NCBI GenBank assembly: GCA_007644065.1
Contig: VJWN01000003.1
Span: 1,302,001-1,366,000, forward strand
Direction of reading: 5' to 3'
DNA from: Margaritispora aquatica
Taxonomy: Eukaryota; Ascomycota; Leotiomycetes; Helotiales; Discinellaceae
Length of the DNA stretch: 64,000 nt
In this document: one piece after another, positions 20,942 through 32,360 of the stretch
Layout of the letters: each line of letters begins with the position of its first letter
Position numbering within the stretch: position 1 is the first letter of the stretch
Notes under the pieces: generated by a model
What the model saw: the letters and a program-made list of their open reading frames with translations, nothing else
Told to the model about the DNA's origin: nothing
Database searches by the model: none
Position numbers and translations under genes: made by a program

Positions 20942-22281
20942 ATGGCTCCTATGCCGTCGGCCCTCACCTTTGAGTTGATAGCTCGTTGTTCAGTAAGCTG
21001 AACGAACTACCTATTTAAGTAGCACAAGCCTCACCACACTGCAGACCACCAAAGCCCGAGCAGCGAATCTCCTCCTTCCACATGGACCGGTTCAACTACC
21101 ACTTTTCATGCCAGTTGCGACTCAAGCCTCTCTGAAGGGATTGACACCACAACAGCTCGAGGAGACTGGCTGCAGATTATGCTTGAACAATACCTACCAT
21201 CTGGGCTTAAAGCCTGGCCAGGAAGTGCTGGATAAGATTGGAGGAGCGCATAAGTTGCAAGGATGGAAGCACAATATTCTGACGGATAGTGGAGGGTAGG
21301 TATCTGGACTATATGCATAGGGAAGCCGTTTTTAATCTTGTGTTTAGATTTCAGATGGTTAGCCTGCTGAAACTAGCCAATATCACCGAAGAAGGAGTTC
21401 GCTTTCTCAGTCCTCACGATGGATCACCGATGCTCCTCACTCCCGAACACTCTATCAGCCTACAGAACACGATAGGAAGCGACATAATTATGCAACTTGA
21501 CGATGTGCTTGTCACGACGTCTCCAGATGCGAAACGAATGCGAGAAGCTATGGAGCGTAGTGTCCGTTGGCTAGATCGCTGCATTGCTGCTCATGCGAAC
21601 CCAACTACACAGAATCTATTCTGTATCATACAGGGAGGTCTTGATCTGGAAATGAGAAAGGAATGCTGCGAGGAAATGGTTGCAAGAGATACGCCAGGTA
21701 TTGCCATAGGAGGTCTAAGTGGGGGTGAGGCAAAAGCAGATTACTGTCGTGTGGTTAACACATGTACTAGTCTTCTACCTGAGTTGAAACCCAGATACGT
21801 GATGGGCATCGGCTACCCAGAGGACTTGGTAGTCAGTGTTGCTCTGGGTGCCGACATGTTCGACTGCGTCTGGCCAACGAGAACCGCAAGATTTGGCAAT
21901 GCCATCACCAAGTATGGCATGTTGAACTTACGACACGCTCAGTACGCAAACGATTTTGGCCCGGTCGAGAAGGGATGCGGATGTGTGTGTTGTCGCGAGG
22001 GACCAGGAAAGCTCGATATCACAAGATCTTTTGTTCACCATGTCGCGGCGAAGGAGACAGTGGGAGCCCATCTTCTCACGATCCACAATGTATGGTATCA
22101 GCTGGCACTCATGAGGAGCGTAAGGCAGGCCATCATTGAGGATAGCTATCCGAGCTTTTTAAAGCAATTCTTTTCGGATCAGCATGGTGGTGATAAGTCG
22201 AAATATCCAGATTGGGCAGTAGAAGCTTTACTGACGGTAGGAGTTGATCTGATGGAGGAGGCTGAAATTAAGAGCAATTAG
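20942..22281 (+). CDS. QTRT1: Queuine tRNA-ribosyltransferase, catalytic subunit (TGT/QTRT1)
   Basis: Three exons: 20942-20992, 21045-21295 and 21348-22281, with two 52-nt introns; 411 residues, the usual eukaryotic length. It swaps guanine 34 for queuine in GUN-anticodon tRNAs (Asp, Asn, His, Tyr). Visible catalytic features: the general acid/base Asp98 in TDSGGFQMVS, the nucleophile Asp273 in MFDCVWPTRTARFGNA, and the zinc site Cys311-x-Cys313-x-x-Cys316 with His347 in LLTIHN. All key residues are present, so the enzyme should be active. Known enzymes work with a second subunit, QTRT2, which is not in this window. An AATAAA at 22316-22321 is a likely polyadenylation signal. Confidence 0.96.
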
Positions 22282-22699
22282 ATTTGTGAGACGATACCCA
22301 AGATAGACTTGAAACAATAAATCAGTACAAAACATGTTTTTTTTTTCGGATACTGTCTCGAATGAGGGCGTGGCATTCACTCAAGTCAACACATCAAAAT
22401 GTATGCCATACATTAGCGTGATGCAAGACAGGGCAGGTCACCTCAGGGTGGGTTTCCCCCACGTGATATGCGATGCACGACGGGAGGACCCACAAAGGTC
22501 TTAGAGCCATGCGCCAAAGCGCGTCTGCCCAGACAATCGACATCTACTCCCAGATTCCATCGACTGTATTCTTCAACTAAGAGAGACACCACGAGACAGT
22601 TCCATTTATCTGCAAGAAATCCACTGGCTTTTGCCAGATTGATGAAGGATAGGATCATCCTGATATCGCACTGCGCTTCAATTGTTGACTTCCAACATT
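22282..22699. other. Intergenic between TGT and deacetylase genes
   Basis: Holds AATAAA at 22316-22321 and a short T-run near 22338; the remaining 300 bp is the promoter and leader of the deacetylase gene. No gene seen. Confidence 0.6.
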
Positions 22700-25600
22700 A
22701 TGGCTGGAGCAACACCACCAACAAATAGCTATGTGCGAGACTCTGGACGCGCTCGCGCAATCGGCAGCTTAAGCCTCGATACTCCATCTCCAAGTCGTCA
22801 CTCTCGCTCTCCTCAGGCTCTCTCTCCTGGCCGAAATCCGTTTCAAAGAGATAGTTCTGTCTCTTCTCCCAGTGCAATGCGTCATCGATCACCCAGTTCC
22901 ATGAGCCAACATTCGCGCTCTTCAACACCATCTCTCCATCGTAAAGCATCTGCGAATTCTTTGCGCGGTGTTGGAAGTATTACACCCTCACGATCTCCTT
23001 CTACACGTCGATCTTCCTCAACCATGGCTGGATCTTCCACGCTCGCTGAAGTTGAAGAGCAGATCCCACGTCTACCAACCCATACAGCCGAATCTATCGC
23101 GCACAACTGCTTCAAGGCAGAGCTTGAATTTCACAAAACACTCTCCAGAGATTCGAGGAATGCGGATACATGTGTAATCATCAACGACTCTTGCTATGGA
23201 CACAAATTCTCTCGATCGGGTATCGGAAAAGACAATACTAAGGAACAAGACTTGAGAAGTATTGTTGAGAGGCCAGAAAGACTCAAGGCTTGCGTAAATG
23301 GCTTGTCAATGGCATACGTATTGCTTGGGGAACGACATTCAGGTGGTCAACATGCGCCATATCCAGGAAAGGTTGTGTCTGAAGTCTCCAGCATCCCGTT
23401 TCAGATTATCAAAACTACACGTCAAGAGAGCCTTTCATCTCCAGCTGTTAAGACTGTTCACGGACCACACTATTCGGAAGAGTTGAGTGCGATGTGCAAC
23501 AGGGCAGAATCAAAGCTAGCTGCTCGCGAGAACGAGATTGCTCGTATTGATATGTCACGAAACGCTACAGAGAAGCCAGCCGAGCTTCACATTGGTGATC
23601 TCTATCTATCCCCGGAATCAAAGGCTGCTATAGAAGGAGGCTTAGGAGCGACAAATGAGGGTGTTGATTTGGTGTTTGATGGATCTGCCAGTGGTAATGG
23701 ACCGTTTCGATCATTTGTTCTTATTAGGCCACCCGGCCATCATTGTTCTACGGATTTCCCATCCGGCTTCTGCTGGGTCAATAATGTCCATGTTGGAATA
23801 CAGCATGCGGTGACGAAACATGGGTTGACGCATGCAGCGATTATTGATATTGACTTACACCATGGCGATGGTTCGCAAAAGATTGTCTGGGCCAATAACA
23901 TGCGCACTCATGAAAGTAGCAGAAGAGCTACCAAAAATGGAGCAAAGTGCAAGAAGCCATCCATTGGTTATTTCAGCTTAAATGATATTCAATCATTTCC
24001 TTGCGAGGATGGCGACATGGCGAAAGTGATTGCCGCTAGTACTCGAATCGAGAACGTTCACAATCAAACCATATGGAACATTGATTTGATACCTTGGAAG
24101 ACCATAGAAGAATTCTGGAAGATCTATGAGATGCACTACTTAGTTCTTTTAGACAAAGCTCGAAACTATCTTCAAGCACAAACCAAACGATACGGCTCGG
24201 ATTCTCGGGGCGCTATCTTCTTGTCTGTCGGATTTGATGGCAGCATCCTTGAGACAGCTGACATGCAGCGCCACCCAGTCAATTTCCCAGTAGAGTTTTA
24301 CGCTCGATTTGCGCAAGACCTTGTTCATCTGGCTAGTGAAGAGGAGTGTGGTGTTGGCGATCGCATCATATGTGTGCTCGAGGGAGGGTACTCAGACCAG
24401 GCGTTGTCTACTGGTGTTCTTAGTCTCATTAGCGGTCTCACCGCTGGAAAAGCTGTGACGAGTATCAGAAAGCCTGACCTGAATGGACTGGGCTCCGAAA
24501 TGGCTCAAAAGATCAAGGCTACAAAAAGCTATGATAAGCGAGACGGAGACTCACTTGGTACTTACACGTACAATGCATCATTGTTAACTCCTCAGGCTCT
24601 CAAAGAGCTAGATGCTATTCTCAATCCACCAGTCGTTAGCGGAAACAAGAAACCAAAAGTTACAACTCCGTCAACGTATTCGGATCCCACAAAGTCTTCC
24701 ATTGCAAGAATTGCAGCATCCCCTCGAGGCTCTTCTGTGTTATCAAAACTCAGTGGAATGGGACGGGAATCTAGATCAGTATCTCCCATTCCAGAGGTTT
24801 CTCAGGCGGTGGCAATACACGAGATGAGAAAATTGCTTACTCCAGAGGACCAGCCAACGACAAGCCATCGGTACGAAGACCTAGCAGCGAATCGAGGAAA
24901 ACGTGTGAGACAGTCGACAGTACCTGCATCGAGCATGGCCTCTGTAATTGATTCATTAAGCCACATGACTTTACTGGCAGATGCAAAAGTGTTGTCAGAT
25001 CTACCAGGAGACCGTGGTTCGAATAAGCAAGTCCCAAGAATTAGTTTAAGGAAAATCGGCAAAGCTACTGCCAACCCAATACTTGAGAATGGTAATAGCG
25101 AAATCACGGCTCAACCGAATCGACGGGCAAGCATTGCATCGATGGGTATGGCATCTGATGTTCCACCTCGGCGCAGCAGTCGAGCTTCGATCGGTGGTAG
25201 ATCAAGTGTAATGTCGAGCTATGCTAGTTCAAAGATTACTCGCCCAGATTCATCCGCAAGCGTTCGCACAATTTCATCTAGAAAACCCAAAGAGCCAATC
25301 GTTCCTCGACCAGAACCTGTGGTTGCCTCCCGGCTTAGGAAGAAGTCGCCCTTGAGTGATAACAGTCTGAACAATGAGGAACCTGTTAAACCAAGTCCAG
25401 TGCCGGGCGTTAATCTCCATCCTAGTTCAGCTACAAGCACTACCGTCACCAAGCCAGTTGCTGCAAAGAAGAAGAGAGTTACAAAACTAATAAAGTCATC
25501 GGCAGGTGTGGAGGCTCAAGATGTCAAGTTGCAACCTGTGAGTCAATCGAAAATTGTCGAGGCGGGAAATGCTGAGAAAACCCCCAACTTGCCGAATACT

Positions 25601-26074
25601 GTTGCGTTAGAAAGACCACTGGGCAATCTTACAGTCGACACGAAACTTTCAACCGAGCAACCCAAACCGGAGCTCTCCAGCCCCCCAAGCACTGCAGTTG
25701 AAAATGTGGAATTAAGGGCGTTGAACACACCATCTTCCGACATGGAGGATGTATTGACACCGATGATTGCAAGATCCCTCGCCATTGGAACTCCACCCAG
25801 CTCAACAACCACTGAAGATGACTTGTCACGCGTTGAGAAGATTTCACCTGAGACGCAATATCAACGATCAAGCATGCTATCGCCTACAGCAAATAAATTT
25901 ATCGCATACGAGCCAAATGGCCCACCTCCAACTAACTTTGTGCAACACAACTCGCTACAATGGGTCTCTCCAAACACCTCAGCTACTCCGCCAATGAAGA
26001 GAGACGAGCTGCCTGTTTTCACAGCAACAAGCGCCATACCATTTGCTCACCCCAAGGCTTCTCCTCCACCTTAA
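22700..26074 (+). CDS. HOS3-type histone deacetylase (fungal HosB-like)
   Basis: Single exon, 1124 residues from the ATG at 22700 (an upstream in-frame ATG at 22682 is less likely). A Ser/Arg/Pro-rich N-terminal tail of about 125 residues precedes the deacetylase domain (about 130-640). Active-site landmarks: IVERPERLKAC, RPPGHHC with the His pair 347-348, the zinc ligands Asp385 and His387 in DIDLHHGDG, and the third ligand Asp513 in GFDGS where class I enzymes have GFDAH. The C-terminal 480 residues are disordered, Ser-rich and basic, with many SRRSS-like phosphorylation-type sites. HOS3 deacetylates histones and septin-neck proteins in yeast; fungal orthologues are long like this one. A likely polyadenylation word AATAAA overlaps the stop (26073-26078). 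Confidence 0.9.
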   Translation: MAGATPPTNSYVRDSGRARAIGSLSLDTPSPSRHSRSPQALSPGRNPFQRDSSVSSPSAMRHRSPSSMSQHSRSSTPSLHRKASANSLRGVGSITPSRSPSTRRSSSTMAGSSTLAEVEEQIPRLPTHTAESIAHNCFKAELEFHKTLSRDSRNADTCVIINDSCYGHKFSRSGIGKDNTKEQDLRSIVERPERLKACVNGLSMAYVLLGERHSGGQHAPYPGKVVSEVSSIPFQIIKTTRQESLSSPAVKTVHGPHYSEELSAMCNRAESKLAARENEIARIDMSRNATEKPAELHIGDLYLSPESKAAIEGGLGATNEGVDLVFDGSASGNGPFRSFVLIRPPGHHCSTDFPSGFCWVNNVHVGIQHAVTKHGLTHAAIIDIDLHHGDGSQKIVWANNMRTHESSRRATKNGAKCKKPSIGYFSLNDIQSFPCEDGDMAKVIAASTRIENVHNQTIWNIDLIPWKTIEEFWKIYEMHYLVLLDKARNYLQAQTKRYGSDSRGAIFLSVGFDGSILETADMQRHPVNFPVEFYARFAQDLVHLASEEECGVGDRIICVLEGGYSDQALSTGVLSLISGLTAGKAVTSIRKPDLNGLGSEMAQKIKATKSYDKRDGDSLGTYTYNASLLTPQALKELDAILNPPVVSGNKKPKVTTPSTYSDPTKSSIARIAASPRGSSVLSKLSGMGRESRSVSPIPEVSQAVAIHEMRKLLTPEDQPTTSHRYEDLAANRGKRVRQSTVPASSMASVIDSLSHMTLLADAKVLSDLPGDRGSNKQVPRISLRKIGKATANPILENGNSEITAQPNRRASIASMGMASDVPPRRSSRASIGGRSSVMSSYASSKITRPDSSASVRTISSRKPKEPIVPRPEPVVASRLRKKSPLSDNSLNNEEPVKPSPVPGVNLHPSSATSTTVTKPVAAKKKRVTKLIKSSAGVEAQDVKLQPVSQSKIVEAGNAEKTPNLPNTVALERPLGNLTVDTKLSTEQPKPELSSPPSTAVENVELRALNTPSSDMEDVLTPMIARSLAIGTPPSSTTTEDDLSRVEKISPETQYQRSSMLSPTANKFIAYEPNGPPPTNFVQHNSLQWVSPNTSATPPMKRDELPVFTATSAIPFAHPKASPPP

Positions 26075-26765
26075 TAAATCATATACATAAAGGGAGTAGG
26101 TGCTGCTAAATTGGACGGCTAAGACATGTATGGATATTGAGTGCTTTGTAAGGTGTATAGGAGTTATGTATGGTATTGATTATGGGATTGGGGTGGCATG
26201 TATGATTACTTGTCTCGAGTACGTCGGATTACTCACTTGCCTTCTTTTGCAAAGCGTTTAGCGACCGGCCGGCTGCGCTTGGATGATACCCTTTGATTAC
26301 AGCTGTTTATTTACTTGCTGGTTGGACTTTTTGTATTAGTAGATAGGGTAGTTTATGGGATACATACACTTTGAGATGCAAGGTGCTGCTGTGGGAGGGT
26401 GGGTTAGGGTTGAGTGTATTTGTCTATAATTGTATGATTCTTTCTTCATTAAAAATAAAACGTCTCCCTGGTTGTGATTCGGAATCTGGCTATATACGTA
26501 GATAGAGAACCCGACTTCAGATGTCATGTTGACTTGGTGCAGGCAGAACTTTGGAATAGGTGTGCACCTTGTTTCCATGGAGCTCACTGGATTTGCACTT
26601 GTATAAGCGCTAGAATGATTCTGGTTCTTCTATGTCGTGCTGGATTTTTGTATACGTAATTCATTATACCTGATATTTAATGCCAATGTATCACATTGCC
26701 TGCCAAGACACTTCTACCTACTTATCCCAATCGCAACCCCAAACCTCATCCCTTTCGCCTCCCCC
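26075..26765. other. Convergent 3' flanks
   Basis: Lies between the deacetylase (+) and the HRI-like kinase (-), which converge here. Contains A/T-rich polyadenylation-type sequence near 26448-26462 and a C-rich run at 26740-26830 that continues into the 3' end of the kinase gene. No gene seen. Confidence 0.6.
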
Positions 26766-29088
26766 TCACGAAACCCCACCTCTTTCTTGAGCCAAACACA
26801 ACTCCCTCTCCCTCTCCCTCAAAAACACCCTAACAGCATCAACATCCCATCTCTCCTCCCTCTCCTTCTCCAACATGCCCATCACACACTCACCCAAGAC
26901 ATGGCCTCTCACTTCCTCGGGAAACACGCTACGGTCTCGAATCTGATTAAAGACATGTACGCGCTCCGACGAGGAGCCAAAGCGGCAGAGCATCTCGAGC
27001 GCGATAGCGCCGAGCGCGTAGCTGTCGCGTTTCGGGCAGATGGTGGGCTTGACGCCGCGGATTTGAGGTGGCTTGTAGAAGCCCGTGCCGGCGAGGAAGG
27101 AGTCGCCTGGTTTGTAGGCTGAGAGGTTGGAGGGCGTGGATGAGGAGTCTGGGGAGGTGGGTGGTGATGAGGACGAGGTATGTAAGGTGATGGGTTGGCC
27201 GGATTTGAGCTCTTTGATCATGCCAAAGTCGCCGATGTGAGGGGATATATAGAATGGTGTGGATGAAGCACACGAGGTAGATGAGGCACAATCGGGACAA
27301 TCGGAAATGTTGACGTGAGCGGTCGTTGCTGGCTCGCCTGCGGGTAATAGAGATAGAAAGATGTTGCTTGGTTTCAAGTCTTGATGGATAATATTTTGGC
27401 GATGGATGTATTGCAACCCATCGATGATTGTTAAGAGAATGCGTATCGTAGGTAGGGCGTGGAAGCAATGTCCGGGTATAGATTTGTTCGTTGCTTCGTG
27501 CCGGAGGAAGGCATCGAGTGTTGTGGGGTAGGCGGTCATTTTGATGTATAGAACGGCATCATGGTCTTGCTCCTCTGGATAGTTGTATTGCTGGATAACG
27601 TTGTGTAGACTTTGGCTCTCCTCCTCTTCGACCTCGGGTGCGGCGTTGCTTGAATGTCCGAAGACTACGATATCGTCAAAAGGTTCTTCCTGTGCTAACT
27701 CTTCCTCGGAGAAATCTGGCTGTGAGATTCCGAGGTGTAGATTTTCGACTCCTTGGGCAAAGCTTGTTTCCTCCACCTCGCTGTAGGATGCCTGAGCTTC
27801 GGAGCTAGAATCGGGATGATTGCTAGATATTGACTCGGATTCGTCAATAGAATTATCTTCGACATCTTCAGTATCAGAGATAACCCTCCCATGAGGAACA
27901 CTTCGTTGTCGATTTTCATTTCGTGAATTGGGTTTAAGGAAATCGTCCTCGCTGTTCTTCTCTCGCTTCTCTTGTGTTGTAGATCTCTTGCTTGACTTCT
28001 GAAACTCAATCCAGCAGTGGTGATATCGTACCACATTAGGATGATGGAGCTTCGCTAACGTCTCTACCTCTTTCAAGTTCTCAATCAAAGAATTTGGGTC
28101 TCTTTGCAATCGACGCAATTTCTTGGCCGAAATAACAACTTTTTTGATCGCATATACTCCACCATCGAGCTTGTAGTGTGCTTGGTAGACGGATCCCTCC
28201 CCGCCAGATCCTAATATTGCTTTTCTGTTATATGTCAGTTATCCATGTTGTGAAAGAAGTTCGAGAGTGACGATTGGGAAGACAACAGCAAAAAGAAAGA
28301 AGGATGAGGAAGGTATTGCATTAGTCTGTGGGCTTACTCTATGTACTGTTGGTTGTAGTCCGACAGTCCAAATACCTCTATCGAACTTTGTTTTATGGAT
28401 GAAATTGCTGTGACTGGTGCTCTTTGAAGCACTAGCGCTTTGGAATGATTGTATGAGTTAGGAGTGTTCAGCTCTCGAGCACCATTCTTCAAGGCTTTGA
28501 ACTCCGGAATCAGGATTTCTCCATTAGCTTCGGTAGCATTGATGTTCTTCAGCACGGCGTCAAAAGATTTGAGGTAGACCTGATGGTCCTGAGGACCTTT
28601 GTCCGCCCATTCTTTAGGTATCATTTCTGTCTTGGAATTCGTTAGCGATCTCTAGAAACAAACCATTCCCAGACGAGGGTCCTTTCATTGGCCTACCCAG
28701 CCAGAATTCTTACCTGAGCCATCATCTCCTTTATTGAAGTGAACTTATGTCGAGCCAGCCGACATACTTCCTCATCGTTTCTGTCCAACCAATCCTCCTT
28801 CTGACGAGTCTTGTTAAGCTCATCAACAACTTGGGTTTTGCAACGATCTTCAATCAACGAAAGCAGCAACAAATTACTATGTTCCTGTGGCGTCGAGGTC
28901 GGCACGTTCATGCCTATCCCTCTTGCCACGATTTTCTCCATATCTGAAGTCTCGAGGCTTGTTGTAGAAGGTTTCTTCGCATCACGTGCTGCGATGATAT
29001 GATCCATGTTGAGATGGCTCCTCGAATCGAGGCTTTTGTCCGACTCGACACTTAAGTCCTCGGACGACGCCCAATATTTCGGAGGCAT
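26766..29088 (-). CDS. HRI-like eIF2alpha protein kinase
   Basis: Three exons: 29088-28714, 28630-28338 and 28224-26766; introns of 83 and 113 nt; 708 residues. The kinase domain starts with GSGGEGSVY (228-236) and the ATP-binding Lys250 in YAIKK. The N-lobe is interrupted by an acidic, Ser-rich insert (about 296-440), the hallmark of eIF2alpha kinases; then come the catalytic loop HQDLKPSN (502-509) and DFG (555-557). The N-terminal 220 residues resemble the regulatory region of fission-yeast Hri1/Hri2. Expected role: phosphorylate eIF2alpha under heat, oxidative or other stress and slow initiation. Odd features: HQD instead of HRD, and PPQ where the APE motif is expected (GTGFYKPPQ, 602-610). 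The core Lys, Asp and DFG are intact, so activity is likely. Confidence 0.9.
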
Positions 29089-29761
29089 TGCAATTGCTTG
29101 AAAGAAGATGAGGTAGGAATAGGCCGAATGCCAGTATGTTTACTTAACAAAAGTGTCTTGAGCAAACTGGATAGCTGTGCTGGACTGTAATATATTTACT
29201 TCGTATCGCACCGAGCAAACAATGAAGTAGCCGACGAGTGACGATGAAATAAGGCTTGAAATACTATATCCATATCATGGAGGAAGCAGTTAGTGTCTTC
29301 GCTTCGACTTCGTCAAGTTCCTTACCTTAGGTACTACCTATAGGTAAGGTAAATGAACTGAACGACTAGCAGCTCGAACCAAGGCCAACGAACTGTGTCC
29401 TCTTCAGTTCATGATATTGGCATTGACATCCTGCATGACTTGGCTTGTCATGTAAAGGGCGGAGCAATGTCTTGTTACCTTTTGTAGGATGTTTAGTGAG
29501 GTGCCTCGAATTCGATGTTTGTCTATGTCTTTCTCTGAGGTGCGCTTTGCTGCAGGAGCTGGATGCTGGTGCAGGCATCCAGCAGCCAGCAGCCAGCAGT
29601 CCAGGCTTTAGTAGATATCTGCGCACGGACCACTCAAGCAGTTGCTAGGCTCGACCTCAACTAAGGCAAGATCTTACCTGAATCACAACTCAATCACAAG
29701 TCTTTTCATACGTGGCTTAGGATATTGTCCATTGATCATTCATCATTCATCAATCGAGATC
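29089..29761. other. Divergent promoter region
   Basis: Between the HRI-like kinase (-) and the uncharacterised gene at 29762 (+). Contains an imperfect palindrome at 29322-29352 with arms TTACCTTA and TAAGGTAA. No gene seen. Confidence 0.55.
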
Positions 29762-30955
29762 ATGCCACGAACACTTCCGTGGGAGGTAAAGGGCACATCA
29801 TCCACGGTGACCCAATCCAAGCGATCCATCTCCGCTGCCTCAAGTGTCATCCAAAAGAAACCAAGAGTGCAAAGTGCGACACCTGATAGCACAAGGAATA
29901 GGTCGAGCGCTTCAAGAAAAGAGTCCATAGCAATCTCGGATAATGGTAAAATCTTTGAGTAGTTATCGGAATAATCGAAAACTAATCTCGAGATAGGAAT
30001 TCCACCCTCGTCGTCCCCTCCACCAGAACCTCCAGAGGAGAGGTACAGAGCAGTTATGTCCTTGATTTATATATGCTGACCCAGATACAGGTTTATGATT
30101 GAAGGTGTAGATAATGATGATAAATATCGTATGGTCGAGGATGAGTTCTTGGCAATTGCACAGAATTTTACAGCTCATCTCCATGCTGCCGAATACAAGC
30201 GGCAGCAAAAGATGGTGAAATCTCGAAATGCTGAGACTATCAATTCTATCTCCAGGCCAGTCACTGCAAGGATGCCAGATTCGACACGGCGAAAAGTCGA
30301 AGGAGTGGCAAGAATGAAGAAGCAGCACACAGCTATTGATGGACTACTAGTCAAGACAAAGGACCGTGGCGCAATTTCTGACAGCGACGACGATGTTGGT
30401 CTTCCATACATTGGAACTTCACTTCACGGATTAATGGACAGTCCACGGAAGAAGATGGCATCATTGTCAAAAGTGATACCCATCAGGGCTTCAACACGTG
30501 CAGCTGCTGGGTTCAATAAGCCTGCAACGAATACCAAATCGAACAGGAGGCAATTAACAGCATCTCCACAACCCAAAAGCGCTGCTCGCCGAGTCAGTGT
30601 GAAAGAAGAGACTGTATCGGATACTTCTGGCAACGAGGATGATGACGACCTAGATACACCTATTCCAGCACTGAAATTAGTTCCAAAAGCTCGTCAAGTT
30701 GCCACTCTCACAACAAGCTCGTCAGAATTTCCATCGTTTGACGAGACAGTAGCACCCAAACCTAGTATAAAGGTGAAAACCAATGTCTCAGGACAAGTAG
30801 CTCCTACGAAGCACCTGGGCTCTCTTGATTTCGATGACCTACCAGGTTTCCAAGCACAAGCTCGATCACATACTTCAAGAGTGCGTGCTCGACAGCTAAG
30901 GGCTAAGCAGGAACAAGCTGAAAAGAAACTCGATGAGATTCCTGACTTTCTCTGA
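29762..30955 (+). CDS. Conserved-looking fungal protein of unknown function
   Basis: Three exons: 29762-29945, 29997-30042 and 30091-30955; introns of 51 and 48 nt; 364 residues. All junction codons keep frame and the reading across them is smooth (SDNG-IPPSSS, PPEEER-FMIEGVDNDD). Visible parts: a basic, Ser-rich N-terminus beginning MPRTLPWEVKG, an acidic/hydrophobic block DDKYRMVEDEFLAIAQNF followed by LHAAEYKRQQK (about residues 82-112), acidic patches SDSDDD and DTSGNEDDDD, and a C-terminal basic helix RVRARQLRAKQEQAEKKLDE. I recall similar uncharacterised Pezizomycotina proteins with a WEVKG-like start, but no function. Composition suggests a nuclear protein. Confidence 0.75.
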
Positions 30956-31076
30956 GTGTGTGATTTCACGTCCATCAACTTCTTCAACAATAACATACAT
31001 GGGCCATGATCAACGAAGCAACTTATCTGGAGGAAATTACAATTTATTATGATAGTGTATCACACAAGCCATGAGA

Positions 31077-32360
31077 CTATGGCTTATAAGGTGTCTCTAC
31101 AGGACGTTCGGCTTGTGCTGCAATTCTGGCAAGATGACGCCTTTGCCCTGATTTCCAATCAACCAGAGCTGAGTGACTGGTTACCCTATTGTCCCAGACC
31201 ACGACAGTTCCTTCGGCCCATTTCACTCTGGCCTGAAAGTCGGCTCCGTATGCAATATGATCATACAAGAATTTCTGTTACTGATTAGCCTAACACGGCC
31301 ATCTCAGAATGAACGGCAACATACTAATAGAACCTCACTCTCCTCCTGCTTATAGCCAACAATGCTTCTGGTAACTGTTCGATAATCAGCAAATCATCTT
31401 TTCACATCGACTTCGTGACCTACATTGTGGATTGACATAAAGAGCCTTTTCGCCGGTTATTGGATGTGTCCTCACGATTGGGTGCTCGGTAATGACAGGT
31501 TCCCGACGGACTGCGCCATCCTTCCCTTTGGATGCATTCACTTGTTCAACGCCTGAGTGAGTGGCTTTCAGACCATGGAGTCTTTCCTTGAATCCTTCGC
31601 TAAGCCTGTTGTAGGCTTCGGCTTGGTTGGCGAAGAGCGTGTCACCACCAGCTTCCGGTACATCAAGAATATAGAGAAATGTGGTTCCTGGAGGTTGAAG
31701 TTCATACGATACATCGCTATGCCACGCTACAGAGCTAGTCCTCGTCTGGAAGAAGGCATCTGCTGTTTTATCTCCAGCCCCACGATGGACTAGATGCACT
31801 TCAGGGTAGCCTTTTGGTGCACCTGAGGTAGGATGGATATGAAGGCGGCCAAAATAACGAGCATAGTCCAATGCTTCGTTTATAGGTAAGTCTTTGAAGT
31901 CTTGATCTCGGAATGCAACCACTTTCCTCTCTGCAACAAAGCGTGCAAGTTGGTCTTTTCCTGCTGGACTCAATTTGCTGAGTTGCACACCAGTCACCTC
32001 GGTACCAATAGTGGGAGTCAGGTCACTAGTAGTGACACCAGTTCCAAGGAGTTCTGGATAGCTCGGATCGGCATCTAAGCCATGTTCACGGTGATCGAAA
32101 GGTTTAAGAGGTGGGTAGCGCTCCGACCTTTCCCAGTGTGGGAGGTAGTTTTGATACTGATTTGGTTAGTTCATAGTTTGCACCAACTTCTTTACATTCT
32201 ATACCTTTGCTGCAGAGAATCCATCTCTGCCCTGTTCTTCAGCTTCCTTCTCATATCCTATTGGTGCAAGCTCTTTATATGGTCCGGTGTTACTGGTGAG
32301 CTTCACGGAGGACGCCTCACGGGTAGGGAGAGTGATTGTCTCTGTTGCAGAAGGAGCCAT
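31077..32360 (-). CDS. TauD/TfdA-family 2-oxoglutarate-dependent dioxygenase
   Basis: Four exons: 32360-32205, 32156-31424, 31374-31325 and 31274-31077; introns of 48, 49 and 50 nt; 378 residues. Iron ligands: His198 and Asp200 in WHSDVSYELQPPG, and the distal His347 in RVTSHSALVDW. The 2-oxoglutarate-binding Arg lies in GQRRHLARI (356-364). The segment ALYVNPQF-TRSIVGYKQEES is restored only with the two small downstream introns, which supports the model. Fungal relatives (yeast Jlp1) release sulfite from taurine or other sulfonates, giving sulfur when sulfate is short; other relatives act on plant phenolics or xenobiotics, so the substrate stays open. The gene is divergent from NMD3, with a bZIP-like inverted repeat between them. 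Confidence 0.93.
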
